Shown here: positions 25,442 to 33,441 of the stretch, piece after piece | How the letters are laid out: every line of letters starts with the position of its first letter | Position numbering within the stretch: the first letter of the stretch is position 1 | Assembly: GCA_018242625.1 (NCBI GenBank) | Contig: JAFEBO010000005.1 | Span: 62,001 to 126,000, forward strand | Origin: Planctomycetota bacterium | Lineage (GTDB): Bacteria; Planctomycetota; Phycisphaerae; Phycisphaerales; UBA1924 | Length of the DNA stretch: 64,000 nucleotides | Reading direction: 5' to 3' | Made by a program: the position numbers and the translations under genes | Notes under the pieces: generated by a model | Database searches by the model: none | What the model saw: the letters and a program-made list of their open reading frames with translations, nothing else | What the model was told of the DNA's origin: nothing

Positions 25442-26998
25442 ATGATGATCCGATGCAGCACGCGAACGGTTCTCGCCGTTGTTTTGGGGGTTCTTCTCGC
25501 TTCGCAGGCCCGCGCGCAGGACTATCTCGCGAAGGTCAACGCCTTCTACGCGGACATCCCCGCGGCCAAGCGGAGCGACACCATTCTGCTCCCGGCGCTC
25601 GGCGCGCTCCAGACGCCTCCCGCGGACATCCGCGATCTCAACCGCGCCCGGCTTCTGACACCCGAGATGGCCGCCTGGAAGGGGGCCGTGGAATGGGCGA
25701 TGAAGCCGCCCCAGCGTGCGGCGATCGAGGCCCTGAATAAGGCGACCGAGCCCCAGAAGTCCGGCCCTCCCATGTCCTGGGGTCAGGGCTACGGCGTCGC
25801 CTCGGTCACTCCCGAACTCGTCCGCCAGAAGCTTTACACCGAACTCGGCGATCCCCCTCTGCTGAGCGGCGCTCAGTTTGAGTATCTCGCCAAGCTCGAC
25901 GAGCTCTGCGTGCTCACGAACATCGAGGCGACTCGTCTGCAGAGCGAAGGAAAGGCCAACGAAGCCGTGCAGATCATGCTCCGCACGCTCGTCCTCGGTC
26001 GCCAGATCGCGGATCGGCAGTTCTTCCGCGAATCGCGGTGGGGGCTCGTGACGATGCTCCGCTCTCTGGAGCGCATCCGCGATGTCGCGTACATCGACTT
26101 CCGCGGCAAGCACCTGCTCACCAGGGACGAACTCGTCGCCGTGATCAACCGGCTCGACGACAAGTCGGACCTGCGTGTGGATCGCATCCTTTTCCCCAAG
26201 GGCGACATCGTCGGCAGCGAGCAGGCCATCGCGCTCGTCATGGTGCCGCGGGCGGGGATCAACGAAAAGACCTTCCCGACAACCATGGCGACGCTCACCA
26301 CCTCCGAGCGTCCGCTCCGCCTGTTCAGCGAGGCAGCCGGCTGGAAGAGCGCCGGGGCATCGCACGCGGATACCGCCGCCACCTCCGACGAGGCTCGCAA
26401 GCTCGCGGACGACTATGCAAAGCGATGGCCCCTTGAGTGGTTCCACACGCTCAACTCGCTGCCCTTCGAGCGATCCAAGATGGATCCGGTCGCCTTTGCC
26501 GTGGTCGCCGCCACGGTGCCCGACATGTCGGAACTGTTCAACCTCCGCCAGGCCGTCCGGACCGAGATGGTCGGCACCCGGGCCGCGCTCGCGATCGTCG
26601 GTTTCAACTACTCGCGGAAGGCCTTCCCGCCCAAGCTCTCTTCGGTTGCTCCCGAATGGATGGAGAGGCTCGACATCGATCCGTTCAACCCGACCCTGGC
26701 CAACGGCAATCGACCGCCCCTGGAGTACTTTGTCCCCCTTCGCGACCAGCCCAAGGACGACAAGGCCGAGGTCAAGCCCTACGAGATCAGCATCGTCGGC
26801 GACAACGGCGTCAACTTCTCCATCAAGCTGCGGGACGACACCTGCGTGATCTACAGCTGGGGAGCCGACAACCGGCGTGGCTGGGCGGAAAAGGTCCAGA
26901 ACACCGTCGAAAAGGCGCCCGATGTGGATTATCTGATCTGGCCGAGCGTGCTCAGCCTTTACCGGCAGCATCTCAGTGAGATCGGAGAACTCAAGTGA
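25442..26998 (+). CDS. Secreted hypothetical protein, 518 aa
   Basis: The protein starts with a signal peptide (CSTRTVLAVVLGVLLASQARA, cleavage near residue 26). The mature chain is mostly helical, with KLDELCVLTNIEATRLQSEG and RTLVLGRQIADRQFF in the first half. Near the C-terminus it has PPLEYFVPLRDQPKDD, YEISIVGDNGVNFSIKLRDD and CVIYSWGADNRRGW, which resembles a type-II-secretion-like pilin tail or a tail motif common in planctomycete exported proteins. I do not know the family. TACGAT at 25430-25435 is 6 nt before the ATG, a leaderless-type start. The stop overlaps the trxB GTG by 4 nt, indicating co-transcription. Confidence 0.65.
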   Translation: MMIRCSTRTVLAVVLGVLLASQARAQDYLAKVNAFYADIPAAKRSDTILLPALGALQTPPADIRDLNRARLLTPEMAAWKGAVEWAMKPPQRAAIEALNKATEPQKSGPPMSWGQGYGVASVTPELVRQKLYTELGDPPLLSGAQFEYLAKLDELCVLTNIEATRLQSEGKANEAVQIMLRTLVLGRQIADRQFFRESRWGLVTMLRSLERIRDVAYIDFRGKHLLTRDELVAVINRLDDKSDLRVDRILFPKGDIVGSEQAIALVMVPRAGINEKTFPTTMATLTTSERPLRLFSEAAGWKSAGASHADTAATSDEARKLADDYAKRWPLEWFHTLNSLPFERSKMDPVAFAVVAATVPDMSELFNLRQAVRTEMVGTRAALAIVGFNYSRKAFPPKLSSVAPEWMERLDIDPFNPTLANGNRPPLEYFVPLRDQPKDDKAEVKPYEISIVGDNGVNFSIKLRDDTCVIYSWGADNRRGWAEKVQNTVEKAPDVDYLIWPSVLSLYRQHLSEIGELK

Positions 26999-27978
26999 GC
27001 GCAGCCCAAGGCGTACACAAGGTTGTCATCATCGGATCCGGGCCCGCCGGCTGGACGGCCGCCATCTACGCCGCCCGCGCCCAGCTCCATCCGGTGGTCT
27101 ACACGGGCGTTCCCAAGCAGGACCCCGGCCCGGTGCTGCCGGGCGGCCAGCTCATGCTGACGACCGAAGTCGAGAACTACCCCGGCTTCCCCCACGGCGT
27201 GATGGGCCCCGAGATGATGGGGCTCTTTCAGCAACAGGCGGAGCGATTCGGCACGAGGGTGATCGCCGAGGACATCGCCCGCTGCGATTTTTCACGCCGC
27301 CCCTTCGAGCTTCACGCAGCCAACGGCGACGTGATCAAGACAAACAGCGTCATCATCGCCACCGGCGCCGTCGCCAACTGGCTCGGGCTCAAGAACGAAA
27401 TGCGCCTCGCGACGATCGGCGGCGGCGTCTCCGCCTGCGCCGTCTGCGATGGAGCACTCCCCGCGTTCCGCGATCAGCCGCTGGCCGTTGTGGGCGGGGG
27501 CGATACGGCCATGGAAGAGGCGACCTACCTCACCAAGTTTGCCTCAACCGTCTACGTGATTCATCGCAGGGATTCCTTCCGGGCCTCCAAGGTGATGCAG
27601 GCGCGCTTCATGGGCCGCCACAACGCCAAGGTGCTCTGGAACAAAGCCGTCGTCGACGTTCTGGGCGACGAGAAGATCACCGGCGTTGAGCTCAAGGACA
27701 CCGTGACCGGCGAGGTTTCACGGCTCGATGTCAAAGGCCTGTTTATCGCGATCGGGCATACGCCGGCGACAAAGTTCCTCAAGGGCAGCGGCGTGGAACT
27801 GGACGAGAGCGGATACATCCTGCTCCGCCACAGAAACTCGTACACCAACATTCCCGGCGTCTTCGCGGCCGGAGATGTGGCGGACAGCGCCTACCGGCAG
27901 GCCGTGACCGCTTCGGGGATGGGCTGCATGGCGGCGCTCGACGCCGAGCGATGGCTCGCCGCCGAGGGTGTGCACTGA
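26995..27978 (+). CDS. trxB: Thioredoxin-disulfide reductase
   Basis: 327-aa flavoprotein. VVIIGSGPAGWTAAIYAARA is the FAD loop, LPGGQLMLTTEVENYPGFP follows, and the redox pair is CAVC (C148, C151) within SACAVCDGALP. VVGGGDTAMEEATYL is the NADPH loop and GVFAAGDVADSAYRQAVTAS the second FAD contact. It passes electrons from NADPH to thioredoxin. GTG start overlaps the upstream secreted-protein stop. It is convergent with dtd. Confidence 0.95.
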   Translation: MSAAQGVHKVVIIGSGPAGWTAAIYAARAQLHPVVYTGVPKQDPGPVLPGGQLMLTTEVENYPGFPHGVMGPEMMGLFQQQAERFGTRVIAEDIARCDFSRRPFELHAANGDVIKTNSVIIATGAVANWLGLKNEMRLATIGGGVSACAVCDGALPAFRDQPLAVVGGGDTAMEEATYLTKFASTVYVIHRRDSFRASKVMQARFMGRHNAKVLWNKAVVDVLGDEKITGVELKDTVTGEVSRLDVKGLFIAIGHTPATKFLKGSGVELDESGYILLRHRNSYTNIPGVFAAGDVADSAYRQAVTASGMGCMAALDAERWLAAEGVH

Positions 27979-27981
27979 GCC

Positions 27982-28419
27982 TTACAGCCTGAGAATGAGG
28001 CTCACGGGCCCGTCGTTCAGAACGTCGATCTTCATGTCGGCGCCGAAACGCCCGCTCTGCACGTTGTCAAGTTTCGGCCGGAATCGTGCTGCGAGCGCTT
28101 CAAAGCGAGGCCGGGCCTCGGCCGGGGCCATCGCGCCGGTAAAGCTCGGCCGGTTACCGCCCGATGTGTCCGCGGCGAGCGTGAAATTCGGAATGAGCAG
28201 CACGTTCCCGCCGCATTCAACGACGCTGTGGTTCATCTTTCCCTCGCTGTCGGGAAAGATGCGAAGCGCCAGCAGTTTGGCCGCCAGGCGTGAATCAAGC
28301 TCTGCGGCGTCCCCGGTCTGGAATCCCACGAAGGCGGCCATGCCCGGCCCGATCTCGCCGATGACGGTGCCATCGACTTCCACACGTGCATGAACGCATC
28401 TTTGAACCAGGGCGATCAA
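27982..28419 (-). CDS. dtd: D-aminoacyl-tRNA deacylase
   Basis: 145-aa protein of exact family length that removes D-amino acids (and glycine mischarged on tRNA-Ala) from tRNA. MIALVQRCVHARVEVDG, FVGFQTGDAAELDSRLA, NFTLAADTSGGNRPSF (QFTL/NRPSF block) and the C-terminal Gly-cis-Pro motif NDGPVSLIL are all present. The usual Ser-Gln-Phe-Thr-Leu reads Pro-Asn-Phe-Thr-Leu here. The start is TTG at 28419. Confidence 0.93.
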   Translation of the reverse strand: MIALVQRCVHARVEVDGTVIGEIGPGMAAFVGFQTGDAAELDSRLAAKLLALRIFPDSEGKMNHSVVECGGNVLLIPNFTLAADTSGGNRPSFTGAMAPAEARPRFEALAARFRPKLDNVQSGRFGADMKIDVLNDGPVSLILRL

Positions 28420-28443
28420 TTAGTTCCCCGCGAGGGTCTTAGG

Positions 28444-28938
28444 TCAGTGCCCGTTGGTTTCCGGATTGGTGGGCAGGTCGCACTCGCCGAAGATCCGGAA
28501 TTCTTTTCGACGCAGGATTTGGCCGGCGAGCGTCGGATCGTCCACTGCCAGTGCGATGGTGGGGGTGCCGTTGGGGCGGAGCATCAGGGGGTACGCGAAC
28601 TGGATGAACAGTTCGGCCCCCAAAAGACAGAGGCACATGCTCGCCAGCGTGTGCCCCTTCGAAAGCTCGACAACCAGCACATCCTTTTCCGAGAAAGGCA
28701 GCTTTTCGTCGTTGAGGACCCGCCTGGCGCAGTCGGCGTTGTTGGTGATCAGCCGGACCACGGCATGATCCGTGGCCTCGTGGACCGAAAGGGCGCAGAT
28801 CGCACAGGTGGAGCCGTCAAAGGCCTCGACCAGATCGAAGAGCTTGCCCACCTTGTTGGTCAGGAAGACGCTGAATTGCGTCACCATCGGGGGTGCGTAC
28901 CCCTGCGTGGTCTCATAGCCCATCGAGGCCTGGCTCAT
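28444..28938 (-). CDS. ACT domain-containing protein
   Basis: 164-aa protein. Residues ~20-90 fit an ACT ligand-binding domain (TQFSVFLTNKVGKLFDLVEA, ALSVHEATDHAVVRLI, CARRVLNDEKLPFSEKDVLV). A second alpha/beta half follows (ALAVDDPTLAGQILRRKEFR), suggestive of a tandem ACT. Such proteins bind amino acids, but no ligand is predictable. ATG 28938 has an AAGGA site 8 nt upstream; the reading frame extends to 29022 without support. Confidence 0.75.
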   Translation of the reverse strand: MSQASMGYETTQGYAPPMVTQFSVFLTNKVGKLFDLVEAFDGSTCAICALSVHEATDHAVVRLITNNADCARRVLNDEKLPFSEKDVLVVELSKGHTLASMCLCLLGAELFIQFAYPLMLRPNGTPTIALAVDDPTLAGQILRRKEFRIFGECDLPTNPETNGH

Positions 28939-29168
28939 CGCGTGGTCCTTGCGAACGCCGAGGTCCGGAGAGCCGGGCGCACCCACCTCGCGGCCCTTCC
29001 CGCTCCGGCGGGAGGCGACCATCGATTCGGGCAGTGCACAACTCCCACGCCGCCCACCGTTCCCAACCCTTTTCCGGGAACCGGTTTGCGGACGTCAGTT
29101 TACCTTTTCCCGCCGAGCCTGACAAGGCCTAAGCCCGGCCAAACTCCTCTGCCAACCCCGAATTCCGC

Positions 29169-29534
29169 CTACGCCGAGAAACTCGAACCGCAGCCGCACG
29201 TGCTCGTCGCGTTGGGGTTCTGGAACACAAAGCCGCGGCCCATGATCTCGTCCTTGAAGTCGATCGTGACCCCCGACAGGTAAAGCAGGCTCTTGGGGTC
29301 GCAGATGATGCGGACGCCGTGCTGCTCGAAAAGCTCGTCGGTTTCCTTCCGGGTTTCCGTCAGGTCCAGAATGTAGCTGAATCCCGAGCAGCCTCCGCCC
29401 TTGACCCCGACGCGGAGACAGACCTTGGAAGCGTCGAGTTCCTGCTGCTCGATGATCGTTTTGACTTCACGGGCCGCGGTCGGGGTGAGAATGACCGGGC
29501 TAGTTGAGACTGAGTCTTGAGTGGTGGTGTTCAC
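29169..29534 (-). CDS. A-type iron-sulfur carrier (IscA/ErpA/SufA family)
   Basis: 121-aa protein of the HesB/IscA fold that receives or delivers [Fe-S] clusters. The three conserved cysteines are in GGGCSGFSYIL and the C-terminal CGCGSSF. TPTAAREVKTIIEQQ and LYLSGVTIDFKDEIMGRGFV are family blocks. The start is GTG at 29534 with GGAG 7 nt upstream and a TATAGT -10 (29573-29568) giving a leader of about 27 nt. It is separated from iscU/iscS by the opposite-strand surface-protein gene. Confidence 0.92.
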   Translation of the reverse strand: MNTTTQDSVSTSPVILTPTAAREVKTIIEQQELDASKVCLRVGVKGGGCSGFSYILDLTETRKETDELFEQHGVRIICDPKSLLYLSGVTIDFKDEIMGRGFVFQNPNATSTCGCGSSFSA

Positions 29535-29567
29535 GAAGTACTCCGAAATGCTGGTGGGTGACGCAAG

Positions 29568-29573
29568 ACTATA
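29568..29573 (-). promoter_or_regulatory. -10 box of the A-type carrier gene
   Basis: TATAGT on the reverse strand, 33 nt before the GTG start; no clear -35 is seen. The gene has a Shine-Dalgarno site, so this is a conventional short leader. Confidence 0.45.
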
Positions 29574-29670
29574 CGGGGCAGGGACTGCGATAGTTGTGGT
29601 CCCATAACAATGTAAGGTCTAAATAACATCTAATCTACGGATTTATCCCCTTGAGCATCGGGAGCCAGAA

Positions 29671-29724
29671 GGTAACCTGAACGCGTTACCCCTGTTGGGG
29701 TGACCTCGCGTTTTCCGCCGCGAG
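29671..29724 (+). other. Three consecutive hairpins in the leader of the second surface-protein gene
   Basis: Stems: 29671-29676 with 29685-29690 (GGTAAC/GTTACC); 29689-29692 with 29697-29700 (CCCC/GGGG); 29705-29710 with 29719-29724 (CTCGCG/CGCGAG). The first and second share two bases, so they are mutually exclusive. They end 29 nt before the ATG and are followed by GAGAGGAGACAAG. The arrangement parallels the leader of the surface protein at 14479. Confidence 0.55.
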
Positions 29725-29752
29725 AAACTAGGGAGAAGAGAGGAGACAAGAA

Positions 29753-30388
29753 ATGAAGACTGGTATTTTTGGCGCGATGGCCGTTTTGGCCTTGGCGGGC
29801 ACCGCCTTTGGTGCTGTTCGCACGATCAACTTTGATACGGACTCGTCCGGCAACCCCATTGCCGACCTGACCGAGATCAACACGCAGTACGCCGGCTGGG
29901 GCGTCAACTTCACCCCCAACGCCTACACGGGCGGTTCTTGGGCGACCAATACGACGCTCCACGCGACGAGCACCGACACGGGCTTTGGGTACGACCCGTC
30001 TCTTGGCAACGTGCTGCACGCGTTTGACACCGACTGGCTGTACGAGGACGGCGATCCCTCGTTCCTTATTTCGTTCTCCACCGGCATCACCTCGTTCAGC
30101 ATGGACGTGGTCGGTGACGACTACGGCGTGGATGGATACGAGACTTTCGCCGCCTTTTTCGACTCGAGTTTCAACCCGCTCGGATACATTTCTTGCAACG
30201 GCATCGGCGGGGTCGAAACGATCAGCGCATCGGGCTTCGGCACCGCCTACTACGTGGCCATCGCGCCCGGCGAGTACTATGACTGGGTCGGCATCGACAA
30301 CATCACCTACACCGAGGACGTTCCGGCCCCGGGTGCCCTCGCCCTGCTGGGCCTGGGCGGTGTGATGGCTGGCCGTCGCCGTCGCTGA
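29753..30388 (+). CDS. Secreted PEP-CTERM-like surface protein
   Basis: 211-aa protein. Signal peptide MKTGIFGAMAVLALAGTAFG. The mature domain is acidic and aromatic-rich with repeated Asp/Gly/Tyr (INFDTDSSGN, GYDPSLGNVLHAFDTDW, FSMDVVGDDYGVDGYETF), resembling a jelly-roll or carbohydrate-binding-like fold; the family is not certain. The C-terminus VPAPGALALLGLGGVMAGRR plus Arg tail is a PEP-CTERM-type sorting signal with PAP instead of PEP. A GAGAGGAG ribosome-binding site lies 8 nt before ATG 29753. A terminator follows at 30417. Confidence 0.8.
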   Translation: MKTGIFGAMAVLALAGTAFGAVRTINFDTDSSGNPIADLTEINTQYAGWGVNFTPNAYTGGSWATNTTLHATSTDTGFGYDPSLGNVLHAFDTDWLYEDGDPSFLISFSTGITSFSMDVVGDDYGVDGYETFAAFFDSSFNPLGYISCNGIGGVETISASGFGTAYYVAIAPGEYYDWVGIDNITYTEDVPAPGALALLGLGGVMAGRRRR

Positions 30389-30416
30389 TCGATCGGAGAA
30401 GTCCAAAAATCATGGC

Positions 30417-30447
30417 GGGGGCCGGCGAAAGCCGGCCCCCGTTGCTT
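30417..30447. terminator. Bidirectional terminator between surface-protein gene and iscU
   Basis: Perfect 10-bp stem GGGGGCCGGC/GCCGGCCCCC (30417-30426 with 30431-30440) with GAAA loop. T-rich bases follow on the forward strand (30442-30447); on the reverse strand a T5 run is a few bases farther away. It lies between convergent genes. Confidence 0.85.
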
Positions 30448-30483
30448 TAAGAGGTTTGGAGGCCTGAGCGCGCCTCAAACGGC

Positions 30484-30915
30484 TTAGTGCGCCGAGGCGG
30501 CCTTTGCCTGCTCGCTCGCAAGACCGTTCTTGGCCTTGTAGTCCTCGATCGCGGCGTGGATCGCATCCTCCGCAAGAACCGAGCAGTGGATCTTCACGGG
30601 CGGAAGGCTTAATTCCTCGACGATCATGGTGTTCTTGATGGACGCGGCGTCATCAAGCTTTTTGCCCTTCAGCCATTCGGTGGCGAGGGATGAGCTCGCG
30701 ATGGCGCTCCCGCAGCCGAAGGTCTTGAACTTTGCGTCCTCGATGACGCCGTCCTTCCCCACCTTGATCTGAAGCTGCATCACGTCGCCGCACTCGGGCG
30801 CGCCGACGAGGCCGACCCCGATGTCCTTGCGCTGCTTGATCTCCGCCTGGGTACCGAACGTCCCCACGTTGCGGGGGTGTTCGTAGTGGTCGATTATTTT
30901 GGGTCCGTATGCCAT
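30484..30915 (-). CDS. iscU: Iron-sulfur cluster scaffold protein IscU
   Basis: 143-aa scaffold on which [2Fe-2S] clusters are built. Family features: IIDHYEHPRNVGTF at the N-terminus, cysteines in APECGDVM, FKTFGCGSAIASSS and KIHCSVLAEDA, and the HscA-recognition-like segment LPPVKIH. The C-terminus has an Ala/Lys-rich extension. The ATG has a GGAG site upstream. iscS is the next gene upstream on the same strand, separated by ~130 bp that hold heptameric repeats. Confidence 0.95.
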   Translation of the reverse strand: MAYGPKIIDHYEHPRNVGTFGTQAEIKQRKDIGVGLVGAPECGDVMQLQIKVGKDGVIEDAKFKTFGCGSAIASSSLATEWLKGKKLDDAASIKNTMIVEELSLPPVKIHCSVLAEDAIHAAIEDYKAKNGLASEQAKAASAH

Positions 30916-30936
30916 GGGAAGCTCCTTCGGAGCTAG

Positions 30937-31035
30937 GCACTAGGCACTTGGCACTAGGCACTAGCGGGAATCAATCCTTGCGAAATCGCCGGGCTCTTTC
31001 GATTCTGCCTCGGACTAGTGCCCAGTGCCTAGTGC
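30937..31035. repeat. GCACTAG heptamer array forming an imperfect inverted repeat
   Basis: Left arm: four tandem heptamers GCACTAG, GCACTTG, GCACTAG, GCACTAG (30937-30964). Right arm: three heptamers in inverse orientation, CTAGTGC, CCAGTGC, CTAGTGC (31015-31035). About 50 bp separates them. Pairing of the last three left units with the right arm gives a 21-bp stem with two mismatches. The array lies between iscS and iscU, so it would be in their shared transcript. Confidence 0.85.
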
Positions 31036-31047
31036 CGAGCGCCCGCC

Positions 31048-32304
31048 CTAGTGGTGAGCCCATTCGACCTTGGAGAGGTCGATCCCTTCCTTGTGCATGT
31101 CGTACAGGGGAGACAGGTCGCGGAGTTTCTTCACCGCCGCCACGATTTTCTCGATCGTGTAGTCAACTTCCTGCTCGGTGGTCCAGCGCCCCAGGCTCAG
31201 TCGCAGGCTCGAGTGGGCCAGGTCGTCTCCGACCCCGAGACCCTTGAGCACGTACGAAGGCTCCAGGCTGGCGCTGGTGCACGCCGATCCGGAAGAACAG
31301 GCGATTTCCTTGACCGCCATCATCAGGCTTTCACCCTCGACGAATCCGAAGGAGATGTTGGTGATGTGCGGCAGGCGCTTGTCGCGGTTGCCGTTGATCG
31401 CGCAGGTGTCGAGCCGGGACGTAATCGAATCTTCGAGTTTCTTACGCAGCTTTCCCAGCCGGATCGCGTCGGCGGACATTTCCCTGCCCGCGAGTTCGGC
31501 GGCCTTGCCCAGCCCGACAATGCCGCTGACGTTGAGGGTGCCCGAGCGGAAGCCGCGTTCCTGCCCGCCGCCGTCGACGAGCGGAGTCAGGCGGACACGG
31601 GGGCGCTTGCGCCGGACGAAGAGCCCGCCGACGCCTTTGGGGCCGTAGATCTTGTGCCCAGAAAAGCTCATCAGGTCCACGTTGTCCGCGTAGGCGTCGA
31701 TCGGCATCTTGCCGAACCACTGCGTGGCGTCGGTGTGGAAGATGATGTCACGCGACTTGCAGAGCTCTCCGATGGCGCGGATGTCGTTGATGGTGCCGAT
31801 CTCGTTGTTGGCCCACATGATCGAGACCAGGATCGTGTCATCGCGCAGCGCGGCTTTCACCATTTCGGCGGTGAGAACACCGTCGCGGGGCGGTTCCAGG
31901 AAGGTGACGTCGAAGCCCTCTTTCTGCAGCCTCTTGCAGGGGTCCAGCACCGCCTTGTGTTCGATGATGCAGGAAATGATGTGGCCGCGGGGTTTGCCGG
32001 ACCCTTGCGGGTTCTTCTCGTACATCAGCGCCGCGCCGCGCAGCGCCAGGTTGTTGCTCTCGGTGGCCCCCGAGGTGAAGATGATCTCTTTCTCGTCGGC
32101 CTTGATCAGTTCCGCCACCTGCGCCCGTGCCTTGTCCACACCCGCCTCGGCCTCCCAGCCGAACCGGTGGTTGCGGGAGCCGGGGTTCCCGAAAATCGTG
32201 GTGAAGTAGGGGAGCATGGCCTCCACGACCCGGGGATCGCAGGGGGTGGTTGCCGCGTGGTCGAGGTAGATCGGGAGGGTGAGGTTCTGGGGTGCCGATG
32301 GCAT
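31048..32304 (-). CDS. iscS: Cysteine desulfurase IscS
   Basis: 418-aa PLP enzyme supplying sulfur from cysteine. [19 protein letters not shown] near the N-terminus, [28 protein letters not shown], the PLP lysine in [14 protein letters not shown] and the catalytic cysteine loop [17 protein letters not shown]. It makes persulfide for IscU and for tRNA thiolation. The ATG at 32304 has an AAGGGA stretch upstream; a reverse-strand TACGAT (32395-32390) could be a -10 with an 80-nt leader. No IscR gene is adjacent. Confidence 0.95.
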   Translation of the reverse strand: MPSAPQNLTLPIYLDHAATTPCDPRVVEAMLPYFTTIFGNPGSRNHRFGWEAEAGVDKARAQVAELIKADEKEIIFTSGATESNNLALRGAALMYEKNPQGSGKPRGHIISCIIEHKAVLDPCKRLQKEGFDVTFLEPPRDGVLTAEMVKAALRDDTILVSIMWANNEIGTINDIRAIGELCKSRDIIFHTDATQWFGKMPIDAYADNVDLMSFSGHKIYGPKGVGGLFVRRKRPRVRLTPLVDGGGQERGFRSGTLNVSGIVGLGKAAELAGREMSADAIRLGKLRKKLEDSITSRLDTCAINGNRDKRLPHITNISFGFVEGESLMMAVKEIACSSGSACTSASLEPSYVLKGLGVGDDLAHSSLRLSLGRWTTEQEVDYTIEKIVAAVKKLRDLSPLYDMHKEGIDLSKVEWAHH

Positions 32305-32407
32305 AGGACTATCCCTTCGGGAGGAAGGTCTGGAGGGATCTCAGGGCGCCCCGGTTGGATGTCCGGCCGGGTGCTGAGATTCGGTCTCAATCGTAGGTTG
32401 GGGCCAT

Positions 32408-32854
32408 TCAGGCGGCCGGGCGGCGATAGACCATCTCGATCCGGTTGCCCTTTTCGTTATACCGGACCTCGGTCATGTAATTGCGGATGAGCATGACCCC
32501 GCGTCCTCGCGGAACTTCGAGGTTTTCATCCAGCGTGCAGTCGGCGACGGCGTCGGTCTGAAAGCCGGGGCCCTGGTCTTCGATCACGATCACCACCTCG
32601 GCGGGGCTCACGCGGTACTCGACGCGTGCGGGGGTATCGGGGGGCAGGTTGCGATGGCCGTGGTTAAAGGCGTTGGCGATCGCTTCCTGGAACGCCAGAC
32701 GCACGGCGAACAGGGAGGCTTTGGAATAGCCGGCGGAGGCCATGGCGGCATCGATCGCGTTCTGGATCGCCTCGACCTGAGAGCGTTCGTGGCGCACCAC
32801 GGCCGACCCCTGGGAGGGCGGCAAATCCGAGTTGCTTGGCCGCTTGCTGCTCAT
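32408..32854 (-). CDS. Anti-sigma regulatory factor (RsbW-like HATPase)
   Basis: 148-aa protein with a GHKL ATPase fold: FAVRLAFQEAIANAFNHGHR is the N box, VVIVIEDQGPGFQTD the G1 box, and RGRGVMLIRNYMTEV the G2 box. Such proteins act as serine kinases that bind a sigma factor or phosphorylate a STAS antagonist. The STAS partner lies directly upstream (32922-33281), as expected for partner switching. The sigma factor target is not encoded beside them. Confidence 0.88.
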   Translation of the reverse strand: MSSKRPSNSDLPPSQGSAVVRHERSQVEAIQNAIDAAMASAGYSKASLFAVRLAFQEAIANAFNHGHRNLPPDTPARVEYRVSPAEVVIVIEDQGPGFQTDAVADCTLDENLEVPRGRGVMLIRNYMTEVRYNEKGNRIEMVYRRPAA

Positions 32855-32921
32855 CGACTCGTGCGCATGAAAGGGAGCGAACGGTGACTGGGGGCGCGAG
32901 GGGACAAAGAAGAGCCGGGGA

Positions 32922-33281
32922 TCAGGAGAAGCTCTTCATAGCGTCATCGACGGTTTCGTGAATCTGAAAAAGCTTATTCAGACGGGTGATGACGAAGACC
33001 TCGTAAATCTGGGGGTCGATCGCGGCCAGGCGGAGCTGGCCGGTCTTGTTACGGACCCGGTTGTTGATGGTGATCAGGGCGCCCAGGGCGGCGGAGGAGA
33101 GGTGATCCACGTTGGCGAAGCTGATGAGCAGGCGGGGCGCAGATTCCTGATCGATGATCCGCGAGATCTCGTCGCTGATGAGCTGGATGTTGGCTTCGTC
33201 GAGTATGTTGCGGTCGATGAACTCGACCTGAACGACGGCGTCCTGCTTGCGGACGCGAAGGCGGGAGTCGGCGGAAGGCAT
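32922..33281 (-). CDS. STAS-domain anti-sigma factor antagonist
   Basis: 119-aa protein covered by a STAS domain: VVQVEFIDRNILDEANIQLI, LLISFANVDHLSSAALGALI and LRLAAIDPQIYEVFVITRL. The serine in HLSSAALG is at the position normally phosphorylated by RsbW-type kinases. ATG 33281 is preferred over the upstream start at 33332, because the domain begins at about residue 9. It pairs with the HATPase gene downstream. Confidence 0.88.
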   Translation of the reverse strand: MPSADSRLRVRKQDAVVQVEFIDRNILDEANIQLISDEISRIIDQESAPRLLISFANVDHLSSAALGALITINNRVRNKTGQLRLAAIDPQIYEVFVITRLNKLFQIHETVDDAMKSFS

Positions 33282-33386
33282 CGCTCGTGCTCCTGAACAT
33301 CGCGGCCACCGGGCAGTTCGCTGCTCCGACACGTGATCGCGCGGGAGAGATGATAGTCCTCAAGGCCGGGCGAACTCGGGAAAGAA

Positions 33387-33415
33387 CGCGGCCCCGGAAG
33401 AGATCCGGGGCCGCG
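33387..33415 (-). terminator. Hairpin terminator after the secretin gene
   Basis: 12-bp perfect stem CGCGGCCCCGGA/TCCGGGGCCGCG (33387-33398 with 33404-33415), 5-nt loop; the reverse strand continues TTCTTTCCC. It follows the secretin stop by about 27 bp. Confidence 0.8.
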
Positions 33416-33441
33416 GGAAGCGGACAGGATGAGAGGGGCGA

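Noticed and set aside
24188..26971. Reverse-strand open frame of 927 codons across the sigma-factor and secreted-protein genes
   Set aside because: Shadow of the forward genes; the sigma-factor motifs on the forward strand are decisive.
30937..31035. CRISPR-like array
   Set aside because: Units are only 7 bp without spacers, arranged as an inverted repeat; not a CRISPR.
31051..32490. Forward-strand open frame opposite iscS
   Set aside because: No domain; iscS is unambiguous on the other strand.
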